Part shown: one piece after another, positions 7,538 through 15,018 of the stretch
Position numbering within the stretch: the first letter of the stretch is position 1
How the letters are laid out: every line of letters begins with the position of its first letter
Assembly: GCF_018403325.1 (NCBI RefSeq)
Contig: NZ_BOSL01000029.1
Location: forward strand, 1 to 32,302
Direction of reading: 5' to 3'
DNA from: Paenibacillus vini
GTDB taxonomy: Bacteria > Bacillota > Bacilli > Paenibacillales > Paenibacillaceae
DNA: 32,302 nt
The notes under the pieces: model-generated
Told to the model about the DNA's origin: nothing
Seen by the model: only the letters and a program-made list of their open reading frames with translations
Database searches by the model: none
Position numbers and translations under genes: made by a program

Positions 7538-8605
7538 TGCACTGTGCGAGCATCGGACGAGTCTTGCAATGCTCGGGGTCCAACGCATACTGCCGGTAAC
7601 CCTTCCGGTCGGTTGTCCGGTATGTTAGCCGGTGTTTCTCCGTGCAGATATAAGAGTTACTCTCGGCGTCGTAAGTAAACTTCCACTTAGCAAACAAACC
7701 TTGTTTAGGGTGAAATCTTCGGTGAGCAATAACGGCAAATATCTTTCGCTTCCGTAAACCTTGGCAAATCGGCGTTGTTAAATAACCGGAATCCAGTGCT
7801 ACAGCTTCAACCTTGAATCCTAAACGTTCTCTTTGGCGGTCTAAGCGGGACAAATACGGCACCGAATCATGGACATTTCCCGGTGTAACGTGGACATCAG
7901 TAATCAGATTGTATTTAAGATCGACAGTCCGGTGGTCGAGATAAAAGAACCCCTCGGGCTTACCGCCGCGAAACATATAGCCGCTATCCGGGTCGGTGCT
8001 CGCTTTAATTTCCTTAGTTTCGCTCACATCCTCTCGTGTTTTCAGAGCTTTTTTCCGTGCGCTTTGCGGTCCTCCGCCACAGCCTCATTGAGTTCGTCAA
8101 TGTAGTCCTTGGTGTTTTGCAGGACTTCCTGCTTGGTATAATGGTGTTTGTTAGCATTGGCTTTTACATGAGTGGAATCCGTAATGAGCACGCGGCCGCT
8201 CACCATTTTGTGCGAAATCGCCTGGAGGACGATTTCGTCAAAAACCTCCTGAAAAATGTCGGTATCCTTAAACCGAGTCCGCCGGTTCCAGCTAATCGTG
8301 GAGTGATCCGGGACTTTATCCGTTAAACCAAGACCTAAAAACCAGCGGTAAGAGGTTTGAATCTCGCGTTCCAGTTGGCGTTCCGAGCGAATGCCGTAAA
8401 AATAACCGAGAAAGATCATCTTGATCAGAACGACCGGATCAATGGCTGGGCCATTATCTATGCAGTACAAAGGACGAACCTTGTCCTCAATAAAAGAGAA
8501 GTCGATATACTTGTCCACTTTACGCAGCAAATGATCCTGCGGAACCAATTCTTCGATCGACACAAATTCATAACTTTGTTGTTTATCCCGGTTCGATCTG
8601 AGCAT
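7537..8605 (-). pseudogene. IS1182-family transposase, copy A (3' truncated)
   Basis: The N-terminal part starts [29 protein letters not shown] and carries the family features [32 protein letters not shown] and [13 protein letters not shown]. It stops at AHGKKL (TGA at 8042-8044). The frame continues in -1 as [15 protein letters not shown] through LDHRTVDLKYNLITDVHVTPGNVHDS and ALDSGYLTTPICQGL, then is cut at about 7537 by IS3 sequence. The frame break falls exactly at an A-AAA-AAG heptamer, as in copy B. Compared with copy B there are small in-frame losses (one Arg after CIDNG and residues near QTSYRW). About 440 bp of the 3' part is missing. Confidence 0.85.
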
Positions 8606-8695
8606 TCAAGACACCATCCGTTCATGAGTAGTTACTTATATTATACAACATTAACGCGGTGTCGTCTTAAAACAAAAAATATAATGAAGGCTGTC

Positions 8696-8729
8696 GAGAA
8701 ACCCACGTCTTTGAGACGGCGGGTTTCTC
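8696..8729 (-). repeat. hairpin between the two IS1182 copies
   Basis: GAGAAACCC and GGGTTTCTC enclose an inner CGTCT/AGACG stem. On the minus strand it is followed by GACAGCC and, 16 nt later, a T-run. It lies past the end of copy B and before copy A. It could be the 3' terminator of copy B or part of the IS end. Confidence 0.4.
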
Positions 8730-8770
8730 TCTTTTCATTTATAGTTACTTAATGACCCAAAAAGGAAGGG

Positions 8771-10131
8771 TCACCCCCTCTTTTCTAAGCGATCCAAGTG
8801 GATCGCTATCTTCTTCATGTTCTGCACGGCGGACGTCATCAGTGCTTGTTCCTTGACGTTAGCCAATCCGCGCAAACGGCAATAGCGAAACCCATGGAGC
8901 TCTTTGGCATCCGCGAAGCTTCGCTCAATCGTTTCTTTTCGTTTACGATACAGATGCTTGCCATCCCGGCTTAGCCGGTTGTTTCGCACCCAATCTTTGC
9001 AATCTTCCCAGACATGCCGGGTCAGCACCTTTCGGTGGTTCCCGGAGTGGGTGCACTGTGCGAGCATCGGACAAGTCTTGCAATGCTCGGGGTCCGACGC
9101 ATACTGCCGGTAACCCTTCCGGTCAGTTGTCCGGTATGTTAGCCGGTGTTTCTCCGGGCAGATATAAGAGTTACTCTCGGCGTCGTAAGTAAACTTCCAC
9201 TTGGCAAACAAACCTTGTTTAGGGTGAAATCTTCGGTGAGCAATAACGGTAAATATTTTTCACTTCCGTAAACCTTGGCAAATCGGCGTTGTTAAATAAC
9301 CGGAATTCAGTGCTACAGCTTCAACCTTGAATCCAGAACGTTCTCTTTGGCGGTCTAGTCGGGACAATTACGGCACCGAATCACGGACATTTCCCGGTGT
9401 AACGTGGACGTCAGTAATTAGATTGTATTTAAGATCCACCGTCCGGTGGTCGAGATAAAAGAACCCCTCCGGCTTACCATCGCGAATCATATAGCCGCTA
9501 TCCGGGTCGGTGGTGCTCACTTTAATTTCCTTAGTTTCGTTCACATCCTCTCGTGTTTTCAGGGCTTTTTTCCGTGCGCTTTGCGGTCCTCCGCCACAGC
9601 CTCATTGAGTTCATCAATGTAGTCCTTGGTGTTTTGCAGGACTTCCTGCTTGGTATAATGGTGTTTGTTAGCATTGGCCTTTACATGAGTGGAATCCGTA
9701 ATGAGCACGCGGCCGCTCACCATTTTGTGCGAAATCGCCTGGAGGACGATTTCGTCAAAAACCTCCTGAAAAATGTCGGTATTCTTAAACCGAGTCCGCC
9801 GATTCCAGCTAATCGTAGAGTGATCCGGGACTTTATCCGTTAAACCAAGACCTAAAAACCAGCGGTAAGCCAAATTGGTTTGAATTTCGCGCTCCGGTTG
9901 GCGTTCCGAGCGAATGCCGTAAAAATAACCGAGAAAGATCATCTCGAACAGCACGACCGGATCAATGGCTGGGCGCCCATTATCTATGCAGTACAAAGGG
10001 CGAACCTTGTCCTCAATAAAAGAGAAGTCGATATACTTGTCCACTTTACGCAACAAATGATCCTGCGGAACCAATTCTTCGATCGACACAAATTCATAGC
10101 TTTGTTGTTTATCCCGGTTCGATCGGAGCAT
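8771..10131 (-). pseudogene. IS1182-family transposase, copy B (full length, decayed)
   Basis: All parts of an IS1182-type transposase of about 450 residues are present, in three pieces. 10131-9559 encodes the N-terminal 190 residues. The middle is in the -1 frame after an A-AAA-AAG heptamer at 9571-9565. 9211-8771 encodes the C-terminal part with HLYRKRKETIERSFADAKELHGFRYCRLRG, the region of the catalytic Glu. In the middle part, two codons that are sense in copy A are stops here: Tyr in DSVPYLSR to TAA near 9369 and Arg in LRKRKIF to TGA near 9261. Copies A and B are nearly identical and lie head-to-tail with a period of about 1527 bp. The element is inactive unless helped in trans. Confidence 0.85.
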
Positions 10132-10215
10132 TCAAGACACCATCCGTTCATGAGTAGTTACTTATATTATACAACATTAACGCGGTGTCGTCTTAAAATA
10201 AATGAAAATAAAGAA

Positions 10216-10240
10216 GGCTGTCGAGACTTTCTCGACAGCC
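10216..10240 (-). terminator. terminator of the ABC exporter operon
   Basis: A perfect 11-bp stem GGCTGTCGAGA/TCTCGACAGCC with a 3-nt loop, followed on the minus strand by TTCTTTATTTT. It lies about 55 bp beyond the stop of the second ABC gene. The same TCTCGACAGCCTTC string recurs before IS1182 copy A at 8686-8699. Confidence 0.75.
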
Positions 10241-10293
10241 TGAGAGTGCTTCTGCACTCCCTTCATATTTCCCTATTGGACAATCTCCGCTAT

Positions 10294-12048
10294 CTATCCC
10301 TTGTTGTTTGCAGCGGTGAACTGGCTGTTATACAGACCGGCATAGTAGCCGCCTCGGGCGAGCAATTCGTTATGGCTTCCGCTTTCCACCACATCGCCGT
10401 CCTTCATATAGAGAATCAGGTCGGCTTCACGAATCGTTGACAGCCGGTGGGCGATCACGAAGCTCGTTCTTCCTTCCATCATCTTCTGAAACGCTTGCTG
10501 AATACGAATTTCGGTCAACGTGTCGATACTGCTGGTCGCTTCGTCCAGGATCAACATCGGCGGATTCGCCAGCATGACCCGGGCGATCGTCATGAGCTGC
10601 TTCTGTCCCTGGGACAGGTTGTCTCCGGTCCCGCTGATTTCCGTGTCATATCCGTCCGGAAGCCGCTTGATAAACTCATGGGCATTGGCCGCTTTGGCTG
10701 CTGCAACCACTTCCTCCTCGCTGGCCTCAGGATTTCCATAGGCAATGTTGTCACGTACGGTCCCGCCAAACAGCCAGGTGTCCTGCAGAACCATGCCGAA
10801 TCTGCGACGCAAGCTATCACGGGACATCCGGTTAATATTGACGCCGTCGATCGCGATTTCTCCGGCATCTACATCATAAAAACGCATAAGCAGGTTGACC
10901 AGTGTCGTTTTCCCGGCTCCGGTCTGGCCCACGATTGCAATCCGCGTGCCCGGAGGCACGACCAGATTCAAGTCGCGGATCAAAGGACGATCCGGCTGAT
11001 AAGAGAACTTTACATGGTTGAACGAAATGGTGCCCTGGCCTTGCGGCAAATCAGGCTCAGCGCTACGATCCGGCGTTTCCGCCGGTTCGTCCAGCACCTG
11101 AAATATCCGCTGTGCCGATGCGGTCGCAGACTGAAGCTGAGTAATGACACCGGTAATTTCATTGAACGGCTTCGCAAACAAATTCGCGTAAATCAGGAAA
11201 CTGGACAAGGCCCCTACCGTAATCCCGTTCCCGATAACCATGACACTCCCGATTAAGGCAATCACGGAAAAAGTCACATTGTTGACCAGCCGGGTCGCCG
11301 GATTGGAGAGCGAACTGATGAATTGAGATTTTACCCCGACCTGATAAAGCTCGTCGTTTTTGGCCGAAAACCCGGTATAGGACCGATCCTCATAATGAAA
11401 GGCTTGCACGACCTTTTGCCCGCCTACCATTTCTTCAACATATCCGTTGAGCGTTCCCAAAATCCGGGCCTGATCGCGGAACAGCTGTTGAGACCGCATC
11501 GTTATGAATCTGGCCACATAATAGGCGGCCGGCGCGGACAACAGCACCACCAGCGTCATCAGCGGACTGGTATAAAGCATCAGCCCGATCGCACCTGCAA
11601 TCGTAACTACTCCAGTCAGTAATGTGGAGAAGCCCTGCAGCAATCCGTCCGAGACGGCGTCCATATCGTTGACGAAACGGCTGATACTGTCTCCTTGCGG
11701 GTGAGTATCATGATATTTCAGCGGTAATACGTTCATCTTATCAAACATTTCACCGCGCAGATCATTTACGGTTTGATACGCCAGACGGTTGGTCAAATAA
11801 GTGAGCAGCCACCCGAATAAGCTTCCGACGGCATAGACGAGTCCGAGAAGGGTAAGCAACCTGAACACTTCATCGAACTCAACGTTTCCCTTTCCGATCA
11901 TATGGTCAATACTCCGCCCGATCATGTAAGGACCGATCAAGCTCGAGGCTACGCTGATCATCGCACTGACTACCGCCCATATCGCATAGCTTCTATATTT
12001 ACCTGCGTACTTTAAAAGTCTTTGCCAGGTTTGTCTCGTGTTCATCAT
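10294..12048 (-). CDS. ABC exporter half-transporter, catalytic NBD
   Basis: A 584-residue type IV ABC exporter half: six membrane helices in residues about 15-310, then a nucleotide-binding domain. Walker A is GQTGAGKT (374-381). The signature is LSQGQ (478-482), a slight departure from LSGGQ. Walker B LILDE has the catalytic Glu503, and the H-loop is His534 (AHRLSTI). The ATG at 12048 overlaps the stop of the preceding gene (ATGA). A second ATG at 12045 sits at better spacing (7 nt) from GGAGG and may be the one used. The upstream extension to 12108 lies inside the previous gene. It pairs with the next entry as a heterodimer like YfiBC/BmrCD. Its consensus Walker A/B and His face the partner's intact LSGGQ. 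Likely exports a drug, lipid or peptide; the substrate cannot be told. Confidence 0.9.
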   Translation of the reverse strand: MMNTRQTWQRLLKYAGKYRSYAIWAVVSAMISVASSLIGPYMIGRSIDHMIGKGNVEFDEVFRLLTLLGLVYAVGSLFGWLLTYLTNRLAYQTVNDLRGEMFDKMNVLPLKYHDTHPQGDSISRFVNDMDAVSDGLLQGFSTLLTGVVTIAGAIGLMLYTSPLMTLVVLLSAPAAYYVARFITMRSQQLFRDQARILGTLNGYVEEMVGGQKVVQAFHYEDRSYTGFSAKNDELYQVGVKSQFISSLSNPATRLVNNVTFSVIALIGSVMVIGNGITVGALSSFLIYANLFAKPFNEITGVITQLQSATASAQRIFQVLDEPAETPDRSAEPDLPQGQGTISFNHVKFSYQPDRPLIRDLNLVVPPGTRIAIVGQTGAGKTTLVNLLMRFYDVDAGEIAIDGVNINRMSRDSLRRRFGMVLQDTWLFGGTVRDNIAYGNPEASEEEVVAAAKAANAHEFIKRLPDGYDTEISGTGDNLSQGQKQLMTIARVMLANPPMLILDEATSSIDTLTEIRIQQAFQKMMEGRTSFVIAHRLSTIREADLILYMKDGDVVESGSHNELLARGGYYAGLYNSQFTAANNKG

Positions 12049-13790
12049 CCCGCCTCCTCCTCCGAGTCCGAGAGCTGGGAAGCACAAATTTCCCGGTAAG
12101 CCTCGCAATCTTGTCTTAGTTGCTCATGGGTGCCGATGCCGGCAATCCGGCCGTCTTCAAGGACAATGATATGATCGGCCTGCCGGATCGTGCTGACCCG
12201 CTGTGATACCAACAGCACGGTCATGCCAAGGCTATACTCCTTTAGTGATCTGCGCAAAGCCGCATCCGTTGCAAAATCCAGCGCACTGGAGGCATCGTCA
12301 AGAATCAGAATCTCCGGATTGGCAGCGACGGCGCGCGCGATCGTCAGCCGCTGCTTCTGCCCTCCGGACAAGTTGATCCCGCCTCTTGATACAAGCGTCC
12401 CGTATCCATCGGGAAGTTTGGCTATAAACTCGTCAGCCTGGGCAACCGCGGCCGCCCGCTTTACCTGATCCTCCGAAGCATGCTCCGCCCCCATACGGAT
12501 ATTGTCTGCGATCGTTCCGGAGAACAGCAGAGCTTTTTGCGGAACGACCCCGATTTTACTGCGCAAGTCGCTCAAGTCGTAGTCTTTGACATTGACACCG
12601 TCTATCTGAACCTCACCGCTCATTACGTCATAAAACCGCGGAATCAGGTTGACGAACGTAGACTTGCCCGAACCTGTCCCCCCGATAATCCCTACTGTCT
12701 CTCCCCGAAGGATTGACACGGATACATCTTTCAAAGCGGGGTCGCCCGTCGCATTATAGCCGAACGTCACATGATCAAAAACAATCGCCGGGATTTCCGG
12801 TTTTGAAGCTTGAGACAAGTTCAGAGGATGCTCCGGATTCGTGACGGAAGCCGTCGTATCCAGAACCTCGTTAATCCGGGCAGCGGAGGAAGCCGCTTTT
12901 GTAAAAAGAATAATCAAATTGGACACGACGATCAGGGCCAGCAAAATTTGCGTGGCATAATTGATAAAAGCGATGATTTCACCGGATGACAGCGTGCCTG
13001 CATGAATATGAATTCCCCCGACCCATAAGACCGCAATAATCGCGGCATTGACCACGAGCGTGGTAACCGGGCTCAGCAAAGCGGACACCCGCCCCACTCT
13101 TATGGCGGTTGCGGTAATATCATCGGACGCTTCACGGAACCGCTTCTTCTCCGCCTGTCTCTTTGCAAAGGCGCGTATGACGCGAACTCCGCTCAGATTC
13201 TCGCTTAATACGAGAGCGACTTTGTCCAGTTTTTTCTGATACAACCGGTACAACGGAGCCGATTTCGTAATGATCAAATACAGGATCACCGCAAAAACGG
13301 GAGCCGCCGCAATCAGCACGAGCGACAAACGGAAGTCAAGCAGCATGGCCATAATAATCGCTCCGATACAAATAAACGGGGCGCGAATCACGAGGCGGAT
13401 CAGCATCGCTACGGCAACCTGCATCTGATTTACGTCATTCGTAATCCGGTTAATGAGCGAGGGTGTTCCGAACCGGTCAAGCTCGGCAAAAGACAATGTG
13501 GATACGTGTTTGAACAGCTTGTTCCGCAGTGTCGTTCCAAATCCTTGCGAAGCACGGGCCGCGTAATGCTGACAGATCAGCGAACTCCCGAACCCCAGCA
13601 GGGACATGATCACCATGAGCCCGCCCATTTTCATCACATACGAAGTATCCCTGTTCCCGATTCCGTGATTCACGATCAGAGCCACGATCGTCGGCAGCAA
13701 CAGCTCCAGAATCGCTTCCAGCAGCTTGAACAAGGGCCCGAGAATACTTTCTTTTTTATAAGCCTTCAAATAAATCGCAAGTCTAAACAA
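12045..13790 (-). CDS. ABC exporter half-transporter, degenerate NBD
   Basis: A 581-residue half-transporter, first gene of the exporter operon. The membrane domain is at about 15-300. Walker A is GGTGSGKST (370-378) and the signature LSGGQ (474-478) is intact. Walker B reads ILILDD with Asp499 where the catalytic Glu should be, and the H-loop His is replaced by Gln530 (VSQRVSTI). Those two changes mark the non-hydrolysing site of heterodimeric exporters such as TM287/288. They are matched by the imperfect LSQGQ of the partner, which faces this site. The start is TTG, with GGGTGA 6 nt upstream. Divergent from the LysR-type gene at 13941, which may control the operon. Confidence 0.9.
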   Translation of the reverse strand: MFRLAIYLKAYKKESILGPLFKLLEAILELLLPTIVALIVNHGIGNRDTSYVMKMGGLMVIMSLLGFGSSLICQHYAARASQGFGTTLRNKLFKHVSTLSFAELDRFGTPSLINRITNDVNQMQVAVAMLIRLVIRAPFICIGAIIMAMLLDFRLSLVLIAAAPVFAVILYLIITKSAPLYRLYQKKLDKVALVLSENLSGVRVIRAFAKRQAEKKRFREASDDITATAIRVGRVSALLSPVTTLVVNAAIIAVLWVGGIHIHAGTLSSGEIIAFINYATQILLALIVVSNLIILFTKAASSAARINEVLDTTASVTNPEHPLNLSQASKPEIPAIVFDHVTFGYNATGDPALKDVSVSILRGETVGIIGGTGSGKSTFVNLIPRFYDVMSGEVQIDGVNVKDYDLSDLRSKIGVVPQKALLFSGTIADNIRMGAEHASEDQVKRAAAVAQADEFIAKLPDGYGTLVSRGGINLSGGQKQRLTIARAVAANPEILILDDASSALDFATDAALRRSLKEYSLGMTVLLVSQRVSTIRQADHIIVLEDGRIAGIGTHEQLRQDCEAYREICASQLSDSEEEAG

Positions 13791-13827
13791 GTTTGATCAC
13801 CCATTATCATGAAGTATTTATGTAGAT

Positions 13828-13855
13828 TTGACTTTTAGAGACTGACTTATATGAT
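13828..13855 (+). promoter_or_regulatory. SigA-type promoter of the LysR gene
   Basis: TTGACT (13828-13833) and TATGAT (13850-13855) are separated by 16 bp, about 85 bp before the LysR-family ATG. Confidence 0.55.
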
Positions 13856-13878
13856 TATGGCATAGGCTTTCCCATATT

Positions 13879-13898
13879 AATAATATTGCAATAATATC
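13879..13898. promoter_or_regulatory. candidate LysR-type operator
   Basis: An AT-rich dyad centred on ATTGCAAT (13885-13892), with 8 of 10 bases paired in each arm. It sits in the divergent intergenic space just downstream of the predicted LysR start site, where autorepression is usual for this family. Confidence 0.4.
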
Positions 13899-13940
13899 TT
13901 TTACATATTAAAAAAATATACCAGAGAACAGAGGCAACCC

Positions 13941-14810
13941 ATGGATATTAGACAATTAAGATACTTTTTAACCATTGCGGAAGAAGGGCAAATCACTTCT
14001 GCCGCCAAAAAACTGCAAATGGCCCAGCCTCCGCTCAGCCAACAGCTTAAGCTGCTTGAAGAGGAACTGGGCGTGAAGCTGGTGGAACGAGGATCGCGCA
14101 GCATCCAGCTCACCGATGCCGGAGAAATGCTGAGAAGGCGGGCTCAGCAAATCGTGGACCTGACCGATTCCGCATCGAGAGAGATTCGCGATTTTGCCAA
14201 AGGACTAAACGGCACGCTGCCGATCGGCACCGTCTCTTCCTCCGGTTCCACCCTGCTCACGGATAGATTGTTCGAATTCCATAAAACGTACGCCGGCGTT
14301 AAATTTGAAATCCATGAAGGGAACACGTTCAGGATTATCGAGCTTCTTAAGAGCGGAATCATCGAGGTGGGGATCGTCAGAACTCCGTTCCATACGGCAG
14401 GCCTGGAAACCAAATATGCCGAACCCGAACCGATGATTGCTGTCATGCATCCGGATTACGACTGGAATCAAGCACAGGAGAGCATTTCAATTCAAGAACT
14501 CCGCGAACGCCCGCTCATTATTTATCGCAGATTCGAGCAGCTTATCCGGGATACCTGCCTGAAGTCCGGCTTTGAACCGGAAGTGTTCTGCAAGAACGAT
14601 GACGCCCGGACTACGCTGCAATGGGCCAATGCCGGTCTGGGTATCGGGATTATGCCCCGATCCGCCCTCAAGTTGGTCAGCCACGACAACCTGGTATACA
14701 AGGTGATCCAAAGCGAAGCCTTGCGAACCCAAATTGCCGCGATTTGGACGAAGGATCGTTATTTGTCTACGCTGGCGCAGAAATTTATCGAGAGCTTCGG
14801 GAAGGAGTAA
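13941..14810 (+). CDS. LysR-family transcriptional regulator
   Basis: A 289-residue LysR-type regulator. The winged HTH is in residues 1-60 (MDIRQLRYFLTIAEEGQITS, then AAKKLQMAQPPLSQQLKLLE), followed by the linker helix and a periplasmic-binding-protein-like effector domain (about 90-289). The ATG has AGAGG 6 nt upstream. It is divergently transcribed from the two ABC exporter genes with 150 bp between, the standard LysR layout, so it probably controls the exporter in response to a small molecule. A candidate dyad operator lies at 13879-13898. The ligand cannot be inferred. Confidence 0.92.
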   Translation: MDIRQLRYFLTIAEEGQITSAAKKLQMAQPPLSQQLKLLEEELGVKLVERGSRSIQLTDAGEMLRRRAQQIVDLTDSASREIRDFAKGLNGTLPIGTVSSSGSTLLTDRLFEFHKTYAGVKFEIHEGNTFRIIELLKSGIIEVGIVRTPFHTAGLETKYAEPEPMIAVMHPDYDWNQAQESISIQELRERPLIIYRRFEQLIRDTCLKSGFEPEVFCKNDDARTTLQWANAGLGIGIMPRSALKLVSHDNLVYKVIQSEALRTQIAAIWTKDRYLSTLAQKFIESFGKE

Positions 14811-14818
14811 GGGGCGCG

Positions 14819-14838
14819 GGCGGGAGCTGAATCCCGCC
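14819..14838 (+). terminator. hairpin after LysR gene
   Basis: GGCGGGA/TCCCGCC with a 6-nt loop, 9 bp after the stop. Only a weak T stretch (TATTT) follows, so it is a poor but plausible terminator. Confidence 0.45.
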
Positions 14839-14946
14839 TATTTCCCGGGCCATCTACGAAAAGTTGAAAATGTGCACTCATAACCGATTTGTTCACTCTC
14901 TCCGCCAAGATGTTGTTCATGATCCTCCTCCGTCTTCACTGGTCTG

Positions 14947-14968
14947 TTCACACTGTGAAGTTTATAAT
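14947..14968 (+). promoter_or_regulatory. palindrome and -10 box before the AraC-type gene
   Basis: TTCACACTGTGAA (14947-14959) is a perfect palindrome around a central C. It directly precedes TATAAT (14963-14968), about 50 bp before the start codon. A protein bound there would cover the space between -35 and -10, suggesting repression. No good -35 box is seen. Confidence 0.4.
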
Positions 14969-15018
14969 TTGGGAAGCAGTGTTCCATTAAGAATAATCCT
15001 ATTGAGGAGGAGACGTGA

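Noticed and set aside
7538-7588. N-terminal extension of the IS3 OrfB frame
   Set aside because: These codons are IS1182 DNA read in another frame across the chimeric joint.
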